In this document: positions 24,113 to 31,422 of the stretch, piece by piece
How positions within the stretch are numbered: position 1 is the first letter of the stretch
Layout: every line of letters starts with the position of its first letter
Assembly: GCA_036500605.1 (NCBI GenBank)
Contig: DASYBU010000005.1
Span: forward strand, 124,001 to 188,000
Direction: 5' to 3'
Origin: JAFALK01 sp036500605
GTDB taxonomy: Bacteria; Pseudomonadota; Gammaproteobacteria; Burkholderiales; Burkholderiaceae_C
Length of the DNA stretch: 64,000 nt
Position numbers and translations under genes: made by a program
The notes under the pieces: model-generated
Told to the model about the DNA's origin: nothing
The model's input: the letters and a program-made list of their open reading frames with translations, nothing else
The model's database searches: none

Positions 24113-25091
24113 GGCGTTCGCCCCGCGTCTTCAATTGATCGAGCAGCACCGCAGCCAGCAGGATGATGCCGCGCATCAGGTATTGATAAAACGCGTCGAC
24201 ATCGAGCAGGTTCATCACGTTCTCGACCGTGCCCATGATCAGCACGCCGATCAGCACGCCGAAGATGCGCGCCTTGCCGCCTTGCAGCGAGACGCCGCCC
24301 AGCACGCAGGCCGAGATCACGTCGAGCTCAAAGCCCTGCGCCGAATTGGGCTGGCCGCTGGTGATGCGCGAAGACAGGATCAAGCCCGCCATCGCCGTCA
24401 CCAAACCTTGCAGCAAAAAGATCCACACACGCAGCCGCTCGACGCGCACGCCGGCCAGCCGCGCGGCCTCCGGATTGCCGCCGATCGCCAGCGTGTTGCG
24501 GCCGAACACCGTGTGGTTGAGCAGCACGCCAAACACCAGGAAGCAGGCCGCTGTGACCCACACCGGCAGCGGGATGCCGAGCGCCTGAGCGTCGCCGAAG
24601 TTGATGAAGCTGTCATCGGCAATGCCGACCGCCTGGCCGTGCGAGACGATGAAGGCCAGGCCGCGCACCATCAGCATCGTGGCCAGCGTGGCGATCAGCG
24701 CGTTGACGCGCAAGTACGCGATCAGCACGCCATTGCCCGCACCGATCAAGGCGCCCGCCGCAAGACCGCCGCCGATGGCCAGGCCCACGCTGCCGGTGCG
24801 CTCCAGGATGATGGCGCCGAGCACGCCCGAGAAGGCGATGATCGAGCCGACCGAGAGGTCAAAGTCCCGCGAGGCCAGGCACAGCATCATGGTGCAGGCC
24901 ACCATGCCGATCTGCGCGACGGAGAGCATCAGGCCGACGATGTTGGCGGCGCTGAAAAAGTTCTCGACCGTGAACGAGAGCAGCCCGAAGAGCGCTGCAT
25001 ACCCCAGCGTCATGCTGTGGTCCTTGAGCAGTTTGCGGTGCGATGACTTCATGGCGGAGGAGGACTTCGGAGTGAGGGTGGTAACGGTCAT
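24105..25091 (-). CDS. araH: Sugar ABC transporter permease, AraH type
   Basis: About 328 residues with eight to ten hydrophobic helices and the BPD_transp_2 pattern of monosaccharide permeases: CLASRDFDLSVGSIIAFSGV, GAGNGVLIAYLRVNALIATLATM, GRNTLAIGGNPEAARLAGV, and SACVLGGVSLQGGKARIFGV. It forms the channel of a CUT2 monosaccharide transporter with the AraG and AraF proteins encoded just before it. The ATG at 25091 lies 2 bp after the AraG stop; a TTG at 25097 is an alternative. It overlaps the GH53 gene by 8 nt. Confidence 0.92.
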   Translation of the reverse strand: MTVTTLTPKSSSAMKSSHRKLLKDHSMTLGYAALFGLLSFTVENFFSAANIVGLMLSVAQIGMVACTMMLCLASRDFDLSVGSIIAFSGVLGAIILERTGSVGLAIGGGLAAGALIGAGNGVLIAYLRVNALIATLATMLMVRGLAFIVSHGQAVGIADDSFINFGDAQALGIPLPVWVTAACFLVFGVLLNHTVFGRNTLAIGGNPEAARLAGVRVERLRVWIFLLQGLVTAMAGLILSSRITSGQPNSAQGFELDVISACVLGGVSLQGGKARIFGVLIGVLIMGTVENVMNLLDVDAFYQYLMRGIILLAAVLLDQLKTRGERRV

Positions 25092-25093
25092 GT

Positions 25094-26626
25094 TCAATGC
25101 ACAGTTGGGGCGCTTGTCGTGCTGTCCGAGACGCTGTCAGGCAGAGCCAGGCGCAGCGCCTCGGTCTCGCTGGCCTGGGCGCGCGGCAACTCGCCGCTGA
25201 TGCGGCCTTCGCGCATCACGATCAGGCGGTCGGCGATGCCCAGCACTTCGGGCAGCTCGCTGGAGACGACGATCACGCAGCAGCCGCTCATCGCCACTTC
25301 GTGGATCAGGCGGTAGATCTCGTTCTTGGCGCCGACGTCGATGCCACGCGTCGGCTCATCGAGGATCAGCACCTTCAGGCCCGGCTCGGCCAGCCAGCGC
25401 GCGAGGATCACCTTCTGCTGGTTGCCGCCCGAGAGCAGGCGAATCTCCTGCTCGCGGTTCGGCGTCTTGATGCGCAGGCGCTGGATGAAGCCGTCGGCCA
25501 GCGCGGCCTCGCGCGCATGGCGCAGGAAGATGCCGCCGAGCAGGCCGTGGCGCCGGCAGCTGATGTTGATGTTCTCGGCCACCGAGCTTTGCGCCAGGAT
25601 GCCTTGCTCCTTGCGGTCTTCGGGGCACAGCACGATGCCGGCCTCGATCGCTGCGGCCGGTCCGCTTGAGCTGACCGTTACGCCATCGAGCCGCACCTCG
25701 CCGCCACTGCGGCGGTCGGCGCCGTAGAGCAGGCGCATCAGCTCGCTGCGGCCCGCGCCGACGAGCCCGAAGAAACCGAGCACCTCGCCGCCGCGCACGC
25801 TGAAAGAGAGCTCATGCGGCAGCTCGGCACTGCGCAGGCCGCGCACTTGCAGGCGCTCTTGGCCGGCCGGGCGTTCGCGGTAGTCATAAATGTCATGCAG
25901 CTCGCGGCCCACCATGTCGGCAATCAGCCGTTCGCGCGGCACATCAGCCATCACCGCATGCGTGGCCACTTTGCGACCGTCGCGGAAGATGGTGCAGGTA
26001 TCGCACAGCGCATAAAGCTCTTCAAGCCGGTGCGAGATGTAGATCAGCGCACGACCTTCGGCGCGCAGCGAATGCACGAGGCGGAACAGGATCTCGCTCT
26101 CGCGGTGCGAGAGGCTGCTGGTCGGTTCGTCGAAGGCGATGACGCGGGCGTCCTGCATCACGGCCTTGCAGATCTCGACCATCTGGCGTTGCGCGATCGA
26201 CAGCTCCGAGAGGCGCGCCGCCGGGTCCAGATCGACGCCGATCGCGGCGAGTTTTTCGGCGACGAGCTTGCGTGCGGCGGCGTGATCGACAAAGCCGAAG
26301 CGCGTGGGCAAGCGGCCCAGCAAGACGTTCTCGGCCACGGTCAGCTCGGGTACGTATTGCAGCTCTTGATGGATCACCGCAATGCCCGCGGCAATCGCGT
26401 CACCGGCCGAATGAAAATCGCAGGCCTTGCCGTCAAGCAGCAGGCGCCCGCCATCGGGCCGGTACTGGCCGCCGAGGATCTTCAGCAGCGTGCTCTTGCC
26501 CGCACCGTTCTCGCCGAGCAGGCCGTGCACCTGGCCGGCGTGCGCTTCAAAGCTCACGCCGTTCAGCGCCTTCACGCCGGGGAAGACCTTGGAGACGTCT
26601 TCAAATTGAAGCCATGCGGACGACAT
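25094..26626 (-). CDS. araG: Sugar ABC transporter ATPase, AraG type
   Basis: A 510-residue protein with two fused ATPase domains, the form specific to CUT2 monosaccharide transporters. The first domain has Walker A GENGAGKST (38-46), signature LSIAQRQMVEI and Walker B AFDEPTSSLS. The second is the usual degenerate kind, with GLVGAGRSELMR for Walker A and LSGGNQQKVILARWL. The sequence follows E. coli AraG closely over its first 200 residues. The start overlaps the AraF stop by one base (TGATG). Confidence 0.94.
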   Translation of the reverse strand: MSSAWLQFEDVSKVFPGVKALNGVSFEAHAGQVHGLLGENGAGKSTLLKILGGQYRPDGGRLLLDGKACDFHSAGDAIAAGIAVIHQELQYVPELTVAENVLLGRLPTRFGFVDHAAARKLVAEKLAAIGVDLDPAARLSELSIAQRQMVEICKAVMQDARVIAFDEPTSSLSHRESEILFRLVHSLRAEGRALIYISHRLEELYALCDTCTIFRDGRKVATHAVMADVPRERLIADMVGRELHDIYDYRERPAGQERLQVRGLRSAELPHELSFSVRGGEVLGFFGLVGAGRSELMRLLYGADRRSGGEVRLDGVTVSSSGPAAAIEAGIVLCPEDRKEQGILAQSSVAENINISCRRHGLLGGIFLRHAREAALADGFIQRLRIKTPNREQEIRLLSGGNQQKVILARWLAEPGLKVLILDEPTRGIDVGAKNEIYRLIHEVAMSGCCVIVVSSELPEVLGIADRLIVMREGRISGELPRAQASETEALRLALPDSVSDSTTSAPTVH

Positions 26627-27627
26627 CAAAGACCCATCTGTTTGCGGACTTCGGCGTAGTTTTTGCGGGTCATCAACGTGCCACCCGTCAAGGTCTCCGC
26701 GGGAGGCGCCTTGTTCTCGGTCACCCATTGATAGACCATCAGCGCGGTCTCGTAGCCATGACGCTTGGCGCTGATGAAGACGGTTCCGAAGAAGGCTGTG
26801 GGCGCGGGCTTGGTGAATTCGTTCAGCGCCGTCTGGCTGCCGCCGATGCCGACCGCCAGCATGGAGTCCTGCTTGAAGCCGCGGCCTTCGCCGGCGCGCA
26901 CGGCGCCCAGCGCGGCTTCGTCGTTCAAGCCAAAAGCGACCCAGCGCTTGAACTTGGCGTTCTTGGTGAAGGCGATGTTGGCGGCGTTGAAGGCGTTCTC
27001 CGTATCGGTCTTGGCCTGCGGTGCGTCGACGGCATTCGCTGCGGGCAGGCCGGCGGCCTTCAGCGCGTCCAGCGCACCCTGCGTGCGTTCACGTGCCGTG
27101 GGCAGCTGATCAAAGGCGATGCGCATGGCGCCGACTTCTGCGATGTTCCAGCCTCGTGCCTTGATTTCGGCCGCCAGGGCCTGGCCCACCTGCTTGCCGA
27201 TCTCGTAGCCGGAGATACCCATGTGCGGGATCGATTCGATGGGCTTGCCGGCGCCGTCAAGCAGGCGATCGTCCACCGACATCACCTTCATGTTATGCCG
27301 CTTGGCCGACCGCTCGATCGCCTTGCCCAGCTTCACATCGGGCGCGCAGATCACGAAGCCCTGGACCTTCTGCGCGGCCAGGTTGTCGATCGCGGACATC
27401 ATTTTTTCGCCGTTCGGGATGCCGATCTTGACGAGCGTGAAGCCCTTTTCCTTGGCCGCCTCTTCGGCGAAACGCCATTCATCCTGGAACCACGGTTCCT
27501 CGGCCTGCTTGACCAGGAAGCCGATCTTGACGGGCTCGGCGGCTTGCACCGCGCCGCTCAGGGCGAGCAGCGAAGCCGTCAGCGTTGCGAGCAGGGATCT
27601 TCTGGTGTTGTTCATCATCATCATCAT
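26626..27627 (-). CDS. araF: Periplasmic sugar-binding protein, AraF type
   Basis: About 333 residues with a signal peptide ending SGAVQA. The mature protein starts EPVKIGFLVKQAEEPWFQDEW and continues with IPNGEKMMSAIDNLAAQKVQGFVIC, which follows E. coli AraF closely, including the Lys and Glu of FLVKQ-EEPW that contact the sugar in that protein. E. coli AraF is known to bind both L-arabinose and D-galactose, which suits a galactan operon. The gene begins with five consecutive ATG codons (27613-27627), with GGAGA 9 nt before the first; which one is used is not certain. Confidence 0.93.
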   Translation of the reverse strand: MMMMMNNTRRSLLATLTASLLALSGAVQAAEPVKIGFLVKQAEEPWFQDEWRFAEEAAKEKGFTLVKIGIPNGEKMMSAIDNLAAQKVQGFVICAPDVKLGKAIERSAKRHNMKVMSVDDRLLDGAGKPIESIPHMGISGYEIGKQVGQALAAEIKARGWNIAEVGAMRIAFDQLPTARERTQGALDALKAAGLPAANAVDAPQAKTDTENAFNAANIAFTKNAKFKRWVAFGLNDEAALGAVRAGEGRGFKQDSMLAVGIGGSQTALNEFTKPAPTAFFGTVFISAKRHGYETALMVYQWVTENKAPPAETLTGGTLMTRKNYAEVRKQMGL

Positions 27628-27649
27628 CTTGTCTGTCTCCAAAACTTTC

Positions 27650-28567
27650 TCAGGCGGCCGCGGGGCCGTCGTCGAACAAGGCATCGGGCACGGCCAGCGC
27701 GGTGGGCAGCGTGGTGCCGAACAGGCTGCCGGAAAGCGGCGCCTCGAGCAGCGCCTCGCGGCTCATCTCCTGCTGGGCCGTGGTGACCACCAATTGGCGG
27801 CCGTCCTCGCCACCCAGTGCAGGGCAACTCGTGTGCGGACCCGCCGCGTGCAGCATCTGCATAACGCTGCCATCCGGCGCATAGCGGACCACGCGGCCGC
27901 CGCCCCATTGCGCGTTCCACAGGCAGCCTTCGGCGTCGATCACGGCGCCGTCGGGCCAGGCATGGGCGTCGGTCACGCGCACAAACGGCCGGATGTTGGC
28001 CACTTGCGCGCTCTCGGCTTCGTAGTCGCATTGCTGGATCAACTGGCTGACGGTGTCGCAGAAGTACATGGTGCGGCCGTCGAGGCTGAAGCAGATGCTG
28101 TTGGCGATGCCGACCGCCGGCAGCGCGAGGCGGCGCAGGCCGTGGCGCACCGAGTACTGGTAGAAGCTGCCGATCGGCCGCCGCTCGGGCGCCTCGTTCA
28201 TCGTGCCGAAGACGAAGTTGCCGCTGCGGTCGGTGCGGCCATCGTTGACCCGCGTGCGCGGATCGGCCGCATCCACCGGCGTGATCGTCTGCAGGCCGTG
28301 CACCGTGCCGTCGTCGCCGAGCGTGCAGAAGGCCAGCCGCTTGGCCAGCCCCAGCAGCACGCGGCCCGAGGTGCAGTGCGCGAAGCTGCCGAGCCGGTCC
28401 GACAGCGCCCAGCGCTGCACCGCGCCGCCCGGCGCCCAGGCCTGCAGGCGGGCGTTCTCGATATCGGTCCACCACCAGCGGCCGTGGCGCCATTGCACGC
28501 CTTCGCCCAGGAAGGTGTCCTGTTCGAGCACGAGATCGAGTTGGCCCGTCTTTTCGATGGTCTGCAT
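27650..28567 (-). CDS. SMP-30/gluconolactonase family lactonase
   Basis: A 305-residue beta-propeller enzyme of the SMP-30/LRE family: the metal ligand Glu in LGEGVQW near residue 22, RVNDGRTDRSGNFVFGTM, the NSICFSLDGRTMYFCDT blade, and DAHAWPDGAVIDAEGCLWNAQWGGGRVVRY. Members hydrolyse aldonolactones with a divalent metal. In this operon it is the natural lactonase for galactono-1,5- or 1,4-lactone, feeding galactonate to DgoD. There is no signal peptide, so it is cytoplasmic. Its start overlaps the TonB receptor stop by one base. Confidence 0.93.
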   Translation of the reverse strand: MQTIEKTGQLDLVLEQDTFLGEGVQWRHGRWWWTDIENARLQAWAPGGAVQRWALSDRLGSFAHCTSGRVLLGLAKRLAFCTLGDDGTVHGLQTITPVDAADPRTRVNDGRTDRSGNFVFGTMNEAPERRPIGSFYQYSVRHGLRRLALPAVGIANSICFSLDGRTMYFCDTVSQLIQQCDYEAESAQVANIRPFVRVTDAHAWPDGAVIDAEGCLWNAQWGGGRVVRYAPDGSVMQMLHAAGPHTSCPALGGEDGRQLVVTTAQQEMSREALLEAPLSGSLFGTTLPTALAVPDALFDDGPAAA

Positions 28568-31248
28568 TACAAGTCCAGATGGAGGCTGAGGCCGTAGCGG
28601 CGGTCGTCGGAGTAGCTGCCCATCGCCTGGTTCGTCACGCCGTAATAACTGCGGCGCACGGTGCGCGTGATGTTGTTGACCTCGAGCGCGAGCTTGAGGT
28701 GGCTGCTGATGGCGTAGCTGGCATAGGCGTCCATGATGCCGTAGCCCTTCATGTAGATCGGCGTCTGGGCGATCGTGTTGCCGTTATCGGGGTAGTAATT
28801 TCCCGTGGTCGACAGGTAGCGGCCGCGGTAGTTGTACGCCAGGCGGAAGGAAACATCCTGGTAGTCGTACATGCCGATCAGGTTGTAGCTGTTGCGCGAG
28901 AGGCCTTGCAGCTCGCTCTTCTGGCCGGCCAGCACGCCCGGCGCGGACGAATCCACCAGCGTGTAGTTGGCCTGGAGGCCCAGGCCCTTGAACCAGCCCG
29001 GCAGGTTCGAGAAGAAGGTCTGGTAGCCGAGCTCGAGGCCCTTGATCGTGCCGTCGTCGCCGTTGACGGGCGTGGCCACGGTGTAGGTCGTGCCGTTGTA
29101 GACGAGCGGCTGGGTGCTCGTCTGGATGAAGCCGGCCACCTTCTTGTAGAACGCCGCGCCGTAGATGAAATCGCTGCGCGTCATGTAGTACTCGAGCGAG
29201 GTGTCGAGCTGCCGTGCGGTCAGCGCCTTGAGGCCCGGGTTGCCGAGGTAGCCGGTCAGGTCGTTCGCGTTGAGCGAAAGGCTCGGCGTGAGCTGGTCGA
29301 AGTTGGGCAGCGTCATGACCTTGCTGGCGGCCACGCGGGCCACCAGCTTTTCGGTCAGATCGAGGCGCATGTTCATGCTCGGCAGCACGTAGTTGGCGCT
29401 GTTGTCGATGTGCTTGGCCACGGCCGTGCCGCTGGAGACATCGGTGTAGTTGCGCGTGTCGCTAACCTTCACGTCGCGCAGACCGAGGTTGCCGGACCAG
29501 GGCAGGCCGGCCAGCGTGCTGTCGAAGTCGACCACGCCGTAGATCGCCTGCGTCTTCTCATGCAGATCGAAGGTCTCAGGCGCGTCGAAGCTCGGCACGG
29601 TCAGGCCCAGGTCGCCGCGGAAGGTGGCCGGGTCGCGCAGCAGGTTCAGGTCGGTCACGGCCATCCACTGCTTGGGGAAGTTGCCGTTGCCTGCGCCTTG
29701 CAGCAGGTTGCTGTAGGGGATCACGCCGACCGAGTTGGCCACCGAGGACATCAGGCCACCGATATTGCTGGTGGCCGCGCCGCTCCAGATGCCGTCGATC
29801 GTGTTGACCTCGGCGCTGCTGGCCTTGCGGTCCGAGAAGCGCACGCCGGTGCGGATCTTGGACCAGACCGAATCGCTGATCGCGCGTTCGCCGTCGAGGC
29901 GTGCGCCGGTCTCGGTGCCGGAGTTCACTTGCTTGAAGTACAGCGCTTTGTCGGCGTAGTACTGCGCGGGGTTGGTCAGATCACCGGCCGCGCCGAGCAC
30001 CGGGTAGGCCGAGGGCGTGCTGGTGGTCAGGTCGTAAGCGAACTGCGGGTTGTTGGTCCAGGCGCCGAGGCGTGCTTCTTCATAGAGGCGCTGGTAGTCG
30101 CTCTTGGTGTAGTTGACTTCGGACTTGAGCGTCCACTGCGAGCCCTTCCACTTGCCGCCCAGTGCGTACTGCGAGGTCTTGGTGTCGTCGTCGGCGATGT
30201 ACGAAGAGGCGCTCATGCTGGCGCCGTAGAACGTGCCCTTGGTGAGGTTGCCGTTCTTGTCGGTGGTGATGCTGCCCGCGACCGGCCACAGCGCTCCGAG
30301 GTTGGTGCTGGCGCTCCAGTTGGCCCAGTACGGCGAGCCGTAGAAGCCGTAGGTGTCGGTGCTGGTCTTGAGCCGCGTGTGGCTCACGTCCAGATAGATT
30401 TCGGTGGCGCTGTTCGTACTGTCGGGGCGGTATTGCAGGCTGCCCGACAGGCCCGTGCGATCACGCGAGCCGAGCTCGTAGGACTCCCAGGTGCCGACCG
30501 GCGCGTAGGTGCCCGAGCCATCGGCCAGTTGCGCCGGGGCGCCGAGCTCCTGCGTGTCGGCGCGGTAGTTGCGCTTCTGCTTGGCCAGGCTGATCAGCGC
30601 GCCGAACTCGCCGCCGCCGTCGAGCTTCCAGCGGTCGCTCGCCAGCACCGAGCCTTCGACATTGTGCTTCTTGGCCAGCGACGCATCGGTGCTCTTGATC
30701 GTGCCGGCCAGCTTGAAGCCGGAGAAATCGAAAGCGCGGTGCGTGCGCAGGTCGATCAGGCCACCGATGCCGCCTTCGATCTGGTCGGCCGTCGGCGTCT
30801 TGTAGACATCGGCGCCGCTGAGCAGTTCGGCCGGCAGATCCTGGAAGGACACGCCGCGCTCCTTGCCGGCGGTGAAGATGTCGCGGCCATTGAGCAGCGT
30901 CTGCGTCTCGGTCAGGCCGCGCACCTGCACGGCATCGCCTTCGCCGCGGTTGCGCGAGATCTGCACGCCGGTGATCCGTTGCAGCGCCTCGGCCACGTTC
31001 GCGTCGGGCAGCTTGCCGATGTCGTCGGAGACGATCGAGTCGACGATCTGGTCGGCGTTGCGCTTGCGGTCCTGCGCCTTTTCAAGGCTGGCCTTCATGC
31101 CGGTGACGACGACGGTGTCGAGCTTGGCGTCCGCGGTTTGGGCGGCTTGAGGGGCTTCCTGGGCCAGGGCGGGCAGGGCACATGCGAGGCTGGCGGCCAG
31201 GGCGATCAGCTGGAGCTGGGGGCGGCGCGGCTGCGAGGAAAAACTCAT
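28567..31248 (-). CDS. TonB-dependent receptor of the galactan operon
   Basis: An 893-residue outer-membrane receptor: signal peptide ending LPALAQ, plug start LDTVVVTGMKASLEKAQ, the IGKLPDANVAEALQRITGV motif of the Xanthomonas/Caulobacter group, TLLNGRDI, and a C-terminal beta-barrel ending in the aromatic-hydrophobic GLSLHLDL strand. It is the first gene of the operon down to 21195, so its likely cargo is galacto-oligosaccharide released from galactan. The ribosome-binding site is ACGGAGAC, the same as before the GH35 gene and the second receptor at 37038. Confidence 0.93.
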   Translation of the reverse strand: MSFSSQPRRPQLQLIALAASLACALPALAQEAPQAAQTADAKLDTVVVTGMKASLEKAQDRKRNADQIVDSIVSDDIGKLPDANVAEALQRITGVQISRNRGEGDAVQVRGLTETQTLLNGRDIFTAGKERGVSFQDLPAELLSGADVYKTPTADQIEGGIGGLIDLRTHRAFDFSGFKLAGTIKSTDASLAKKHNVEGSVLASDRWKLDGGGEFGALISLAKQKRNYRADTQELGAPAQLADGSGTYAPVGTWESYELGSRDRTGLSGSLQYRPDSTNSATEIYLDVSHTRLKTSTDTYGFYGSPYWANWSASTNLGALWPVAGSITTDKNGNLTKGTFYGASMSASSYIADDDTKTSQYALGGKWKGSQWTLKSEVNYTKSDYQRLYEEARLGAWTNNPQFAYDLTTSTPSAYPVLGAAGDLTNPAQYYADKALYFKQVNSGTETGARLDGERAISDSVWSKIRTGVRFSDRKASSAEVNTIDGIWSGAATSNIGGLMSSVANSVGVIPYSNLLQGAGNGNFPKQWMAVTDLNLLRDPATFRGDLGLTVPSFDAPETFDLHEKTQAIYGVVDFDSTLAGLPWSGNLGLRDVKVSDTRNYTDVSSGTAVAKHIDNSANYVLPSMNMRLDLTEKLVARVAASKVMTLPNFDQLTPSLSLNANDLTGYLGNPGLKALTARQLDTSLEYYMTRSDFIYGAAFYKKVAGFIQTSTQPLVYNGTTYTVATPVNGDDGTIKGLELGYQTFFSNLPGWFKGLGLQANYTLVDSSAPGVLAGQKSELQGLSRNSYNLIGMYDYQDVSFRLAYNYRGRYLSTTGNYYPDNGNTIAQTPIYMKGYGIMDAYASYAISSHLKLALEVNNITRTVRRSYYGVTNQAMGSYSDDRRYGLSLHLDL

Positions 31249-31307
31249 TCTTGATGTCTCCGTTTTTTTGTTTGTGAATGCGCTTCGTTGTGTATGAATG
31301 CGTCAGG

Positions 31308-31339
31308 GTTGGAAGTTAGCGACGCTTGCTACATCCAAC
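31308..31339. promoter_or_regulatory. Candidate LysR-type binding site before the TonB receptor
   Basis: An interrupted inverted repeat GTTGGA (31308-31313) and TCCAAC (31334-31339) encloses a second, offset TAGC/GCTA pair. It lies about 60 bp upstream of the receptor start, within the AT-richer part of the 167-bp gap, where a promoter must lie. It is a fair candidate for the GbpR-like regulator, but no second copy was found to confirm it. Confidence 0.35.
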
Positions 31340-31382
31340 TACTGAATGTTTTGGTCTTTACTATCTTGAGATGGCATAGCTC

Positions 31383-31422
31383 GGCTCAGCGTGGTTCAGC
31401 GCGGCTCAACCCGGTTCAACGG
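31383..31422. repeat. Four tandem 10-bp direct repeats
   Basis: Four consecutive units of the form GGYTCAryss (GGCTCAGCGT, GGTTCAGCGC, GGCTCAACCC, GGTTCAACGG), with a period of one helical turn. They overlap the GH35 stop codon and extend into the gap before the TonB receptor promoter. They could be regulator-binding sites on one DNA face, or only a local slippage product. Confidence 0.7.

Noticed and set aside
28579..31254. A plus-strand open frame of 891 codons antisense to the TonB receptor
   Set aside because: It has no ribosome-binding site, no recognisable domain, and a composition that mirrors the third-codon GC bias of the receptor gene.
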